From Candidatus Thorarchaeota archaeon MP11T_1 (lineage in GTDB: Archaea > Asgardarchaeota > Thorarchaeia > Thorarchaeales > Thorarchaeaceae): a stretch of 13,625 nt of DNA. Position numbers and translations under genes: made by a program. The DNA is taken from positions 1 to 13,625 of the forward strand of contig PJET01000144.1 of the NCBI GenBank assembly GCA_002825515.1. The letters are read 5' to 3'. Below, one piece after another: positions 1 through 7,591 of the stretch (positions are counted from its first letter, which is position 1; every line of letters begins with the position of its first letter). The notes beneath the pieces were generated by a model. The model was not told the origin of the DNA. It saw only the letters and a list, made by a program, of their open reading frames with translations, and did not search any database.

Positions 1-803
1 ACAGTTGGAACACCCCAATCATAGTTATGCGAAATATCGGACAGATTGGATGTGCATCCTGCACATGTAGTGACCACCTTTTTTGCTCCAACTTTCTTTA
101 CTTTTTCTTTAAGTTGCATTCCCAATGATTTTGCAGTTTTGTCATCACCCATCAATCGAGCAGGAAGTCCACAACAAGACATATCCTCGAGTAGTGTATA
201 ATCAATATCGAAGTAGTCCAATATTATTTTTGCCGCCTCACGTACCTCTTGAGCACGTTCTTCAGCTTGACAACCAGGATAGAAAATAATATCGGCATTC
301 TCAACAATCCTATCTTGGATAAATGGAAGACTAAGTCGTGCAAGTCGCATATCTCTGCTTTCATCTTTCTCCTCTTTATCTTCCCAAGGCTCGAATGCAA
401 GGTTATACGTGGTGAGCACTTCTCTAACCACAAAGAGCCCTTTAGGAACAAGATCAGGCCGATGATCAAAAATCCTTGAACGAATGATATTGACCATCTC
501 AGGAATATCTACATTCTTTGGACAGACTTCACGACAAGTTCCACAACCAGTGCACAAGTATACAATGTCAGCAGTAGACCAGAACTCAGGAGGCGAACGA
601 CTCAATTCAACAGCTATACTTCGAGGACCACTGAACCTGTTTATTCCAACAGCAGCAACAACAGGACAATGGTTTATGCAGAGACCGCAATTTATGCAAC
701 TCTCGACAGAATTGACAACCTCAAGTTCTTCTTGATGATAGGGAGTTATTCGTTCCTTCTTGAGCGTACTCTTTACATAATCATACGCTTCATCTTCATT
801 CAC
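1..803 (-). CDS. glpC: Anaerobic glycerol-3-phosphate dehydrogenase subunit C, iron-sulfur/CCG protein (partial, 3' end missing)
   Basis: This subunit should pass electrons from the GlpAB flavins to an acceptor in or at the membrane. It opens with GTG at 801-803, one base after the glpB stop; a GGTGAT ribosome-binding site (809-814) sits 5 bases upstream. The 267 visible codons hold two CxxCxxCxxxCP [4Fe-4S] motifs (Cys36/39/42/46 and Cys84/87/90/94). A CCG domain follows, with Cys178, the Cys210-Cys211-Gly core and Cys247-x2-Cys250. This is the GlpC/HdrD-like layout. E. coli GlpC is about 396 residues, so roughly a third, including a probable second CCG domain, lies beyond the left edge. No membrane segment is visible. 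Within the larger CCG family it could also be an HdrD- or LutA-like protein, but the abutting glpA and glpB make GlpC the best call. The electron acceptor (quinone, or a heterodisulfide/ferredoxin system) cannot be told from this sequence. Confidence 0.86.
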   Translation of the reverse strand, partial: MNEDEAYDYVKSTLKKERITPYHQEELEVVNSVESCINCGLCINHCPVVAAVGINRFSGPRSIAVELSRSPPEFWSTADIVYLCTGCGTCREVCPKNVDIPEMVNIIRSRIFDHRPDLVPKGLFVVREVLTTYNLAFEPWEDKEEKDESRDMRLARLSLPFIQDRIVENADIIFYPGCQAEERAQEVREAAKIILDYFDIDYTLLEDMSCCGLPARLMGDDKTAKSLGMQLKEKVKKVGAKKVVTTCAGCTSNLSDISHNYDWGVPT

Positions 804-804
804 T

Positions 805-2172
805 TCAAATCACCCCTTTGATAAAGTCAATTACACTTTTAGCTGCAGAATAGCCACTCGTTGCAGCAACGCCTAATCCACTCTTCTCAGCGGAATAATC
901 ATAACCCGCTAATATTGAGCCTGCAGCAAAGAGATTTGAAGCCCATTCCACTCCATCTTCTTTCACAGGTCGATAGTGTGGATCGACGGTTAGCCCACAC
1001 GATTGAACTGGTTGTCCAACAGGACTTATTGCAACGCGGTTGGTCATCCGTGTGGGTAGAACATCACTAGCTGAGTGGTATGCACCAGTGACCGTCATGA
1101 GTCCAAAGACAGTTTCATGGATACCAGATAGATTTCCACTCAACCCACCTCCAATATATTTCCCCGAGGCAAGAATGAATGTCTTTGCATCAATTTTTAT
1201 CTCTCTACGCGGAGCTTTGGCAGTCACATTCTTCAGATGGCCTTTGGTATTTGTGTAGCTTACTGCTTCATGACCAACTAGTAATTTACCACCACTCTTT
1301 CGGAATATCTCCTCCAGAGCAATTTGAAGTCTTAAACCAGGAACCGATGGCGGAAAACCCAATAGTTCAAAGACAGTAGCATCAATTAGTTCTTCCAATT
1401 TCTTCTTGTTATCTTGAGCTTTTCTAAGACCAAGCACAGGCGGTATTGCCACGTGAGTAACCCCTAGTTGTTCCACATGTTTCTTCAATTGTTTCCCAAT
1501 TTCCTCAATGGAATTCTCATGGTCCAAATGTCTGGCTATCTCAATAGATGACAGATTAAACGGTTTACCAAAAGGAGCGATTTGTATATTACATTGTCCA
1601 ACCTTACGGGGTGGCTCACCAATAGCAACTCTGTCTTCAAGATAGGTCTTCGCTGCGATTGATGAATTAAAGTCAGCATGACCTTTGATTCCAGTGAATA
1701 GAATAGTAGAATCCTCATTTTCTTGAAGTGTTCCAGAGTGCATTGTTTTCTGAATTAGGCACGTTGGTTTTGTCGTTCCTAGAACTGTGATAGGATAGAT
1801 GTTAGAGTTGAAATCTCCTATTAGTGGAGCAATAGAATCTTTGAGACTTGTCTTCAGCCATGTGATAGCATCATGGGTTCTGCTAATTATTTCTCTGACA
1901 ACATTTTCAGGTTCGATGTTTTCACTGTATCCAATAATACTGTACGGATGGAGGGGATAAAGTCCAGCAATAACAGTTAGTCCCTCCGCAGGGGATGAGA
2001 ATGGTTCGGAGATTTGTGGAAGATATCCAATAATATCTACAGCACCAGAAGAATAAGCTGTTGCGCTTTGCCCTTTGCGAAGGAGAATAGTGGAAAGACC
2101 CTCCTTTGCAGCTATGCAGCCAGCAACGAGACCAGCCATTCCTCCACCAATGACGAGGAGATCACAGTCCAT
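805..2172 (-). CDS. glpB: Anaerobic glycerol-3-phosphate dehydrogenase subunit B (flavoprotein)
   Basis: GlpB is the second flavin subunit of the GlpABC complex. An N-terminal dinucleotide-binding loop (GGGMAGLVAG) begins around residue 9. It is followed by the SSGAVDIIG stretch typical of GlpB (about residues 41-49) and, near the C-terminus, NLFAAGSILAGYDYSAE, the flavin-binding end of the FAD-dependent reductase fold. About 455 residues, slightly longer than E. coli GlpB (419). Two ATGs compete: 2178, which abuts the glpA TAG stop, and 2172. The strong GGAGGT (2182-2187) is only 3 bases from the first but 9 from the second, so 2172 is preferred; the choice changes two residues. It lies between glpA and glpC with no spacer, so the three are almost certainly cotranscribed and made in equal amounts. 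Confidence 0.9.
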   Translation of the reverse strand: MDCDLLVIGGGMAGLVAGCIAAKEGLSTILLRKGQSATAYSSGAVDIIGYLPQISEPFSSPAEGLTVIAGLYPLHPYSIIGYSENIEPENVVREIISRTHDAITWLKTSLKDSIAPLIGDFNSNIYPITVLGTTKPTCLIQKTMHSGTLQENEDSTILFTGIKGHADFNSSIAAKTYLEDRVAIGEPPRKVGQCNIQIAPFGKPFNLSSIEIARHLDHENSIEEIGKQLKKHVEQLGVTHVAIPPVLGLRKAQDNKKKLEELIDATVFELLGFPPSVPGLRLQIALEEIFRKSGGKLLVGHEAVSYTNTKGHLKNVTAKAPRREIKIDAKTFILASGKYIGGGLSGNLSGIHETVFGLMTVTGAYHSASDVLPTRMTNRVAISPVGQPVQSCGLTVDPHYRPVKEDGVEWASNLFAAGSILAGYDYSAEKSGLGVAATSGYSAAKSVIDFIKGVI

Positions 2173-2178
2173 ATCCAT

Positions 2179-3825
2179 CTAACCTCCCTCCTCCCATGGC
2201 TTTAGATCATAATCAACATCAGATTGCTCTAGGTTTCCCACACATGAATACATACCCTGTACCAATTCTTCTTGAGCTAATTGCTCACCTCGTAAAGATG
2301 GGCGAATACCCTTCCATCTCTCTGCTCTGAAGTCAAGGATGTCTACCAGAAAGTCATCGCCTTCAAGATCAAGTTCCTCAGCGAGGATTGCAGCGGCTTT
2401 GTATGTGCAAAATGACCCTTGACAAGGCCCGGTGCCTAGACGCAATCTACGGCGAAGATCATTCAAAGTTTGAGGGAACTCCTCCCTAATTGCATAACGC
2501 AGCTCTGCTTCAATAATAGGCTCACATGTACAGATTGTGGTTTTCCATTCAGGATGGTCTTTTGTCAATTCAAGAATCTTTACTATCTCTGTACCACGAC
2601 GAGCACGCATACGCTCCAATGTATGCATACTCACACCAAACTCAACAGAAAGCGATTCGATATCAATATCACTTTCGTTTCCAGGAAGTGGATTTTCGTG
2701 TGTAGTACATGTTGCATTAATCCCTAATCTCGAACATACAATATCAGTGACTGCTTCAGCCATATGCCTGCACATCACTAGCTTTCCACCGGTGAAACTT
2801 ATCAGACCATTATTGTGATCAATTATCTGGTAGCCGCGAGTCACTTTATCCTCTGGGACTTTCCAATCAGGTACTAGAGGGCGGACTCCAGCCATCGTGC
2901 GAATGATTCGTGCTTCTCGAATCGAGGGGATGACAATTTCAATGCTCTTCAGCAGATACTCAATTTCATCAAAAGATGCTACTAGAGAGTCAGGGTCTTC
3001 CCATGTATCTAATGCAGTAGTACCAAGTAATGTTGTATTTTCATGGGGAAACAGATAGATCCATCGACCATCGACTGCCTTCGATGTAATTCCGACATTA
3101 ACAACACGTCGGTCAAGAATTACATGAGCCCCCTTATTGAGTCGGAGATCAAGCTCAGCACCATATATTTTGGCAATTTTGTGCGCCCAAGGACCCGCAG
3201 CATTAACAACTAACTTTGTGCTCACACTATCAGTTGCCCCAGTAATCCGGTTGTAGAAGATAACGTTCTGAACTGAATCATTTACAGGTTCAAAACCAAT
3301 TACCTCACAATATGTTTTGATCGTTGCTCCATGTTTTTTTGCATCAAGAGCTTGAAGGAGACACAAACGAAAAGGATTGACGAAGAATTCCTCATAATAG
3401 ACACCAGCAATGACGTCAGGATGTACCATTGGCTCTAGTTCCAGTGTTGCCTCTGGTGTAATAAACATCATTTCTGGAACGTTTCTTTCTTCAGCATGCT
3501 CGGAGTATGCATCAATATACTCTCCATCACTAGCGACATCATTTAGATCGAGCAGCGGTACAATGATGGGATTTTTCATTATTATATGACGTGCTATATG
3601 ATTGAGATACACAACCTCGGTTGAGCACATCTTCATTATATCAGGCTCACCTCTATATTTGAGACCTGAAGAGATCATTCCTGCACAAGTACCAACAGTA
3701 GCAGATGCAATATCATCACGCTCGAGTAGAAGAGTCCTAAGACCCCTAAGTGCACAGTCACGGGCTACAGCTGTACCAGTGCTTCCGCCACCAATTATTA
3801 CAACATCAAACGCAGACTCGCTCAT
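2179..3825 (-). CDS. glpA: Anaerobic glycerol-3-phosphate dehydrogenase subunit A (FAD catalytic subunit)
   Basis: It oxidises sn-glycerol-3-phosphate to dihydroxyacetone phosphate, with FAD as the first electron acceptor. The 548 residues match E. coli GlpA (542). Visible elements: FAD Rossmann loop IIGGGSTGTAVARD at about 10-23; ERDD at 35-38, which binds the ADP ribose; VNAAGPWA at 207-214; and AGVRPL (Arg315) with FTGGKLV (Lys348), matching the arginine and lysine that bind phosphate in GlpD/GlpA enzymes. A C-terminal BFD-like [2Fe-2S] domain has Cys432, Cys434, Cys468 and Cys473. GlpD lacks this domain, which argues for the three-subunit anaerobic enzyme. The usual G-R-x-H-G stretch after the ERDD region reads GTCAGMISSG here, a local departure. 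The ATG at 3825 fits the family N-terminus; only a weak AGGA lies upstream. First gene of glpABC. Direction in vivo (G3P oxidation or synthesis) is not shown by sequence. Confidence 0.93.
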   Translation of the reverse strand: MSESAFDVVIIGGGSTGTAVARDCALRGLRTLLLERDDIASATVGTCAGMISSGLKYRGEPDIMKMCSTEVVYLNHIARHIIMKNPIIVPLLDLNDVASDGEYIDAYSEHAEERNVPEMMFITPEATLELEPMVHPDVIAGVYYEEFFVNPFRLCLLQALDAKKHGATIKTYCEVIGFEPVNDSVQNVIFYNRITGATDSVSTKLVVNAAGPWAHKIAKIYGAELDLRLNKGAHVILDRRVVNVGITSKAVDGRWIYLFPHENTTLLGTTALDTWEDPDSLVASFDEIEYLLKSIEIVIPSIREARIIRTMAGVRPLVPDWKVPEDKVTRGYQIIDHNNGLISFTGGKLVMCRHMAEAVTDIVCSRLGINATCTTHENPLPGNESDIDIESLSVEFGVSMHTLERMRARRGTEIVKILELTKDHPEWKTTICTCEPIIEAELRYAIREEFPQTLNDLRRRLRLGTGPCQGSFCTYKAAAILAEELDLEGDDFLVDILDFRAERWKGIRPSLRGEQLAQEELVQGMYSCVGNLEQSDVDYDLKPWEEGG

Positions 3826-3859
3826 GGAGATCTTTTCCTGAGATGGAATATTCTAGGTT

Positions 3860-3871
3860 CACCTATAGGTG
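3860..3871. promoter_or_regulatory. Perfect 12-bp palindrome in the glpA promoter region, candidate operator and TATA site
   Basis: CACCTATAGGTG is its own reverse complement and lies 35-46 bases upstream of the glpA ATG. The central CTATAG is a weak TATA-like element whose spacing would put a glpA transcript start near 3839. A regulator bound here would compete with TBP. The half-site ATAGGTG recurs at 3924-3930 in the same divergent gap, which separates glpA from the small plus-strand gene. The palindrome is seen directly; operator function is inferred. Confidence 0.4.
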
Positions 3872-3973
3872 TGGAACTACGTGCAATACTAAGGTTTCGG
3901 ATGGGGTTAGTAAATCAAACAAGATAGGTGATAGCCAAGATTACATTAAAAGGAGATTTTCTTCGCTTTGAGT

Positions 3974-3979
3974 GGTGAT
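3974..3979 (+). promoter_or_regulatory. GGTGAT ribosome-binding site that sets the start of the small gene
   Basis: GGTGAT, complementary to the 3' end of archaeal 16S rRNA, is followed by six bases and the ATG at 3986. It argues against the in-frame TTG at 3968, which would place this motif inside the gene. An AGGAGAT at 3951-3957 could serve the TTG instead, so the choice is not certain. The same GGTGAT spacing (4-6 bases) precedes glpC and the kinase gene. Confidence 0.5.
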
Positions 3980-3985
3980 TCAAAT

Positions 3986-4237
3986 ATGCCAACGTACGAC
4001 CTTGGTACTCTTGTTATTGAAGACCATAATGTGAAGCAACTCCATGAAGCACTTGATATTCCGGATCACCGCATTGAAGATATTGTAAACCTCGCTAGAG
4101 AAGCATGGGACCATGAGGACAGAATTAGTGAGTCAATTGAGTATATTGCGCAGAATGCATCTGGTTCAGAACTAGTTCTTGCACTCATATTCTTTGGTCG
4201 GATATGGGAAGATAATCAGGATGAGAATGGGGAGTAG
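3986..4237 (+). CDS. Small acidic protein of unknown function (83 residues)
   Basis: I do not recognise a family. The protein is strongly acidic, with many Asp and Glu residues and only a few Lys and Arg, and has no cysteine cluster, signal peptide or membrane segment. The middle (about residues 15-65) looks helical, and a short hydrophobic patch (LVLALIFFGRIW) near residues 62-73 could be a buried helix. The ATG at 3986 is chosen because GGTGAT lies six bases upstream; an in-frame TTG at 3968 would add six residues. The gene is divergent from glpA and converges on the FGGY kinase with a 31-base gap. Its position suggests it might be an accessory or regulatory partner of glycerol metabolism, but nothing in the sequence shows a DNA-binding fold. 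A clean SD site and an open frame that fills the gap support it as a real gene. Confidence 0.6.
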   Translation: MPTYDLGTLVIEDHNVKQLHEALDIPDHRIEDIVNLAREAWDHEDRISESIEYIAQNASGSELVLALIFFGRIWEDNQDENGE

Positions 4238-4268
4238 TACGCATCCTGTGAAATTACTAATTGAATTC

Positions 4269-5726
4269 CTAGGATACTGCGTCAAGAATATTCCCCATCT
4301 CAGCATTCAATAGCTTATTGAAAACCTTGACTTGTTTTTGATAGACTGCTACGTTCTCAGGTATCGGTTCTCGTCGCTCTACAATATGGAACATATTGTC
4401 GACTGCTTCTTTGTAGCTCCCAAAAATACCGGTTCCCACAGTTCCAAGCATGGCAGCACCAATAACTGTCGAGTCTCGAACTTTAGGCAGAACAACTGGT
4501 CTGTCTATGCAATCAGCTTGGATTTGACGCCATAGTGGTGAGGTAACACCTCCGCCTCCTATTCGAAGCTCTTTGAACTCAGTATCAAGCATTCCTTCCA
4601 TCATCTCAAGATATATGGATATAATGTAGCCATTTGCCTCAAGGATTGCTCTTGCTACATGAGCTTTAGTATGTCCGAACCCTAGATTATAGAATATTCC
4701 CAAATTATAGGCCATAAATGGGAACATAACGAGACCATCGGAACCTGCAGGTATGGACGCTGCAGAGGCTTCTATTACTTGATAGACATCTTTCTCCATC
4801 TGAGCAGCAAGAGCCATCTCAGGTTCACAATATTGGTCCCTGTACCACTTGTATGTAAGACCAGTTCCAGGAGTGACTCCTTCAAGAATCCATTTTCCGG
4901 GGATTGCGGAAGGATTGCAAAACATAACATATGGCTCTTCTATGAACTCATCAAGATGCGTGATTACGAATGTACCGGTTCCCGTGGTGGCTTCAACAAG
5001 ACCTGACTCAATGATGCCCATCCCAAGAGCCGAACATTGTTGATCTCCACTTCCAAGAATCACTGGAGTTCCTTTTCTTAGAGAGGTGAATTTTGAAGCT
5101 TTACTACTAATCTCTCCAATCGTAGAACCTGACTTTTCTATTTCCACAAGTTTTTCAATAGGGATTCCTGTGAGCTCGCATAGCTCATCTGACCACTGGA
5201 GTGTTTCATGATCTATTGGTCCAAATCTAGCATCAGCTGGAGAGCATACCAAAGCATCACAAAGCCTGTAATTAATGAGTGCGTCCAATGGAGCCCATTT
5301 ATGGACTTTTTTAAAGAAATTTGGGCGGTTTTCAATAAACCACATCATCTTGTTTACACTTTTTCGAGGACCAATTTCTGCCGCGAGTTCTTTACTCCTA
5401 GCACTTGAGCGACTGTCAACCCATGTCACAGTCGGGGCAAGAGCTTCACCGTCCTCATTGATAGGAGTGAGTGAATCCCGAGTTGTTGAAACAACTACAC
5501 CAACAATGGCATCAGGTCCATCTTTGCAATCTGCAAGAGCTCGTTGCATAGTGTTGGCAGATGTACGCCAGAAAGTATCTGCTAACTGTTCGTGTATCTG
5601 TACATCTTTGGGCTTGGGAGGATATTCTTCATACGCTTTGCTGACTTCTCTACCTTCTTCATCGACGATAGCAGAGCGAGTTCCTGTAGTTCCTATATCA
5701 AAAATTGCGAAAAGACGATCACTCAT
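4269..5726 (-). CDS. FGGY-family carbohydrate/polyol kinase, glycerol kinase-like
   Basis: ATP-dependent kinase of a sugar or polyol, most simply glycerol given glpABC next door. The 485 residues carry both FGGY halves: Asp10-x-Gly-Thr13-Thr14 and Arg17 of the N-terminal phosphate loop; GSGDQQ with Asp228 as the likely catalytic base (as in GlpK GDQQ); TGTGTF near 248-253; and the C-terminal nucleotide-binding stretch RIGGGGVTSPLWRQIQAD around 388-405. E. coli GlpK binds glycerol through Arg83-Glu84, a PYFS tyrosine and the GDQQ aspartate. Here the pair is Arg83-Asp84, and no PYFS-like stretch is seen before the helix at 145-157. The substrate is therefore uncertain: glycerol, another polyol such as erythritol, or a ketose. 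The ATG at 5726 is chosen over one 14 codons upstream because GGTGAT lies four bases before it and the family N-terminus (FDIGTTG) then falls at residue 10. Transcribed alone, in the same direction as glpABC. Confidence 0.82.
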   Translation of the reverse strand: MSDRLFAIFDIGTTGTRSAIVDEEGREVSKAYEEYPPKPKDVQIHEQLADTFWRTSANTMQRALADCKDGPDAIVGVVVSTTRDSLTPINEDGEALAPTVTWVDSRSSARSKELAAEIGPRKSVNKMMWFIENRPNFFKKVHKWAPLDALINYRLCDALVCSPADARFGPIDHETLQWSDELCELTGIPIEKLVEIEKSGSTIGEISSKASKFTSLRKGTPVILGSGDQQCSALGMGIIESGLVEATTGTGTFVITHLDEFIEEPYVMFCNPSAIPGKWILEGVTPGTGLTYKWYRDQYCEPEMALAAQMEKDVYQVIEASAASIPAGSDGLVMFPFMAYNLGIFYNLGFGHTKAHVARAILEANGYIISIYLEMMEGMLDTEFKELRIGGGGVTSPLWRQIQADCIDRPVVLPKVRDSTVIGAAMLGTVGTGIFGSYKEAVDNMFHIVERREPIPENVAVYQKQVKVFNKLLNAEMGNILDAVS

Positions 5727-5730
5727 CAGT

Positions 5731-5736
5731 ATCACC
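5731..5736 (-). promoter_or_regulatory. GGTGAT ribosome-binding site of the FGGY kinase
   Basis: GGTGAT on the minus strand is separated by four bases from the ATG at 5726. It decides between this ATG and the longer open frame starting at 5768, whose extra 14 residues lie outside the conserved FGGY fold. Confidence 0.6.
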
Positions 5737-5772
5737 AAATTTCGTGGAATCGCTTTGTTTTTGTACAAGGTG

Positions 5773-5780
5773 CCATATAG
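5773..5780 (-). promoter_or_regulatory. Candidate TATA box for the FGGY kinase
   Basis: CTATATGG on the minus strand is centred about 50 bases before the kinase ATG. The usual archaeal spacing of about 26 bases would start transcription near 5751 and leave a leader of roughly 24 bases that contains the GGTGAT site. No clear TATA element was found for the divergent MBL gene; a weak TTATTTG at about 5799-5805 is positioned for a leaderless start at 5829. Confidence 0.35.
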
Positions 5781-5828
5781 ATTGTCCGACCAAGACAGTT
5801 ATTTGTCATATCAGTTGTCTTCTGAATA

Positions 5829-6764
5829 ATGTCAGATTATCCAGCCCATATGGAGATTGAACCCCGGGTTCATCTTATAAGGGGTACAAATGAAGCTCGC
5901 TTTCCAGAGGCAAATACAATCCTAATCGATGATGAGATACTCACTCTTGTTGATGCAGGTTCTAATCCAAATCAAGTCTTTTCGACTCTTAGAGACCTTG
6001 GTCATCAACCAGAAGATCTTAATCGTATTGTATTGACACATTATCATGCGGATCACAAAGGGTATGCTGCATATTTGCGAAGTGTATCTAAATGTGAAGT
6101 GTTGTGCCATCCATTAGCTAGAGAAGGAGTCGAAAGCTTTCAGACCATGATGAAATTCATAGGAATCGACAACCCAGAAACAAAAGGACATTGGTTGAAC
6201 TTAATACAAGCCAGATTGCCTCATGTGCAAGACGATTACACTGTAGATGGTATCTTCCACGAAGACAAACCTATAGATTGTGGTGAGGTAGAACTCATTC
6301 CTCTTCATTCCCCAGGTCACACGCATGACCATACATGTTTTGGTATTAATGGTCTTGAAAAGGTACTTCTAGTTGATATTGACCTAACTGAGTTTGGACC
6401 ATGGTATGGGAATACTGTAAGCGACGTCAGAGATTTCAAGAAGTCAATTGAAGATATTATTGATTTAGAGCCAAAAATGGGTATTAGTAGTCACCTTTTA
6501 GATCCCGTTACTAGAGGTCTTGAAGAGAAATTAAAGTGGTATCTGGAATTCTTTCAGAAGCGTGATGCTGAAATTCTCCATCACATCGCAGCAGGTATGG
6601 ACACTATAAAGAAGCTTGCTCAAATACCAATAATTTATCCTCGAATTCCTCACCCAGCATATTTCATTTTCGAAGAATTAATGCTTGAGAAGCATGTTGA
6701 ACTTCTGTCCAAGAATGATCTAATTATTTTTGATGATGGTCATCTTCAGGTTCTTAGAGCTTAA
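5829..6764 (+). CDS. Metallo-beta-lactamase-fold hydrolase, glyoxalase II/LACTB2-like
   Basis: Soluble binuclear-metal hydrolase; the substrate is unknown but likely a thioester or other ester. All expected ligands are seen: the THYHADH motif gives His71, His73, Asp75 and His76; SPGHTHDH gives His164; LVDIDL gives the bridging Asp (183 or 185); and GISSHLL gives His222. This order matches glyoxalase II-type enzymes. After the MBL core (about residues 1-225) comes a helical tail to 311, whose last part resembles the small winged-helix end found in LACTB2-like proteins. There is no signal peptide. No ribosome-binding site precedes the ATG at 5829, so a leaderless transcript is possible; a second ATG at 5850 also lacks one. 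It is divergent from the FGGY kinase and convergent with a hydratase. Neighbouring acyl-CoA genes make an acyl-thioester substrate conceivable, but that is only inference from location. Confidence 0.85.
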   Translation: MSDYPAHMEIEPRVHLIRGTNEARFPEANTILIDDEILTLVDAGSNPNQVFSTLRDLGHQPEDLNRIVLTHYHADHKGYAAYLRSVSKCEVLCHPLAREGVESFQTMMKFIGIDNPETKGHWLNLIQARLPHVQDDYTVDGIFHEDKPIDCGEVELIPLHSPGHTHDHTCFGINGLEKVLLVDIDLTEFGPWYGNTVSDVRDFKKSIEDIIDLEPKMGISSHLLDPVTRGLEEKLKWYLEFFQKRDAEILHHIAAGMDTIKKLAQIPIIYPRIPHPAYFIFEELMLEKHVELLSKNDLIIFDDGHLQVLRA

Positions 6765-6786
6765 TTCATTCACCATCGCATCCATT

Positions 6787-7572
6787 TTACTTGTGTTTAA
6801 ATTCAGGTTTGCGTTTCTCAAGAAATGCTGCGACTCCTTCTTCTTTATCCTCTGTGTCAAATGTCCGGCAAAATACATCCAGCTCGAAAACGAGATGTTC
6901 GTCGATAGGAAGTTCCAAAGATTTCTCTATAGACTGCTTCGCCAAACCAAGAGCAACTCCGGACATTTGGGTTAATTTTCTAGCAAGTTCCATCACACCT
7001 GCTTTGAGTTCATCTATTGAATTGAAGACTTTGTTTACAAGACCAATTCTAAATGCCTCCTCAGCAGTTATCCTTGTACCAGTCAGGATGAGTTCTTTCG
7101 CCATTCCAAGGCCAACGAGTCTGGGCAGTCTGACAGTACCTCCATTGCCAGGTAATGTGCCTAGATTGATCTCCGGAAGACCAAATTGTGCATTTAGTGA
7201 TGCATAGCGGATATCGCAAGCAAGTGCCAACTCACAACCACCACCAAGTGCATATCCATTTACAGCACAGATTACTGGCTTCTCCATGGAAACTATATAC
7301 ATCGAAATTTCTCTACTAGGGTCAACAACTTGTCTGATGGTTTCAGAGTTGCGTCCAACAAAATCAGTTACATCTGCTCCTGAGATGAATGCTTTCTCTC
7401 CAGCACCTGTAAGAATAACTACTCTTATGGAAGAGTCTTCATTAGCTTGTTTTAATAGCTCCAAGAGTTTTTTCTTTACACTGAGATTGAGTGCGTTATA
7501 CCTATCCTGCCGGTTAATGGTGATTGTGGCTATTGCGTCTTTTACATCAAAGAGAACCAGTTTTTCAGTCAT
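6787..7572 (-). CDS. Enoyl-CoA hydratase 1 (crotonase family)
   Basis: Hydrates trans-2-enoyl-CoA to 3-hydroxyacyl-CoA, or the reverse. The 261 residues are a full-length crotonase domain: ITINR at 17-21, oxyanion-hole segment SGAD at 64-67, GGGCELA at 110-116 and LPEINLGTLPGNGGT at 132-146. Both catalytic glutamates of active hydratases (equivalent to rat Glu144 and Glu164) are present as Glu114 and Glu134. The start is ATG 7572 rather than the in-frame TTG at 7629, because the longer version would overlap the upstream gene's 3' end and add 19 residues unlike the family. It lies 19 bases after the 3-hydroxyacyl-CoA dehydrogenase stop and is the last gene of the nitroreductase-dehydrogenase-hydratase unit. 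Hydratase 2 at 9604-10389 is a paralogue of identical length. Chain-length preference is unknown. Confidence 0.92.
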   Translation of the reverse strand: MTEKLVLFDVKDAIATITINRQDRYNALNLSVKKKLLELLKQANEDSSIRVVILTGAGEKAFISGADVTDFVGRNSETIRQVVDPSREISMYIVSMEKPVICAVNGYALGGGCELALACDIRYASLNAQFGLPEINLGTLPGNGGTVRLPRLVGLGMAKELILTGTRITAEEAFRIGLVNKVFNSIDELKAGVMELARKLTQMSGVALGLAKQSIEKSLELPIDEHLVFELDVFCRTFDTEDKEEGVAAFLEKRKPEFKHK

Positions 7573-7591
7573 AGTAAACTCACATCCACTA

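Noticed and set aside
224..735. Small open frames on both strands at the left end
   Set aside because: The minus frame from 803 to the edge encodes a GlpC-like protein with two ferredoxin motifs and a CCG domain, which explains the whole stretch.
5275..5829. 184-residue plus-strand open frame across the FGGY kinase start
   Set aside because: It is antisense to the kinase over most of its length, has low-complexity Ser/Ala-rich composition, and matches no known motif.
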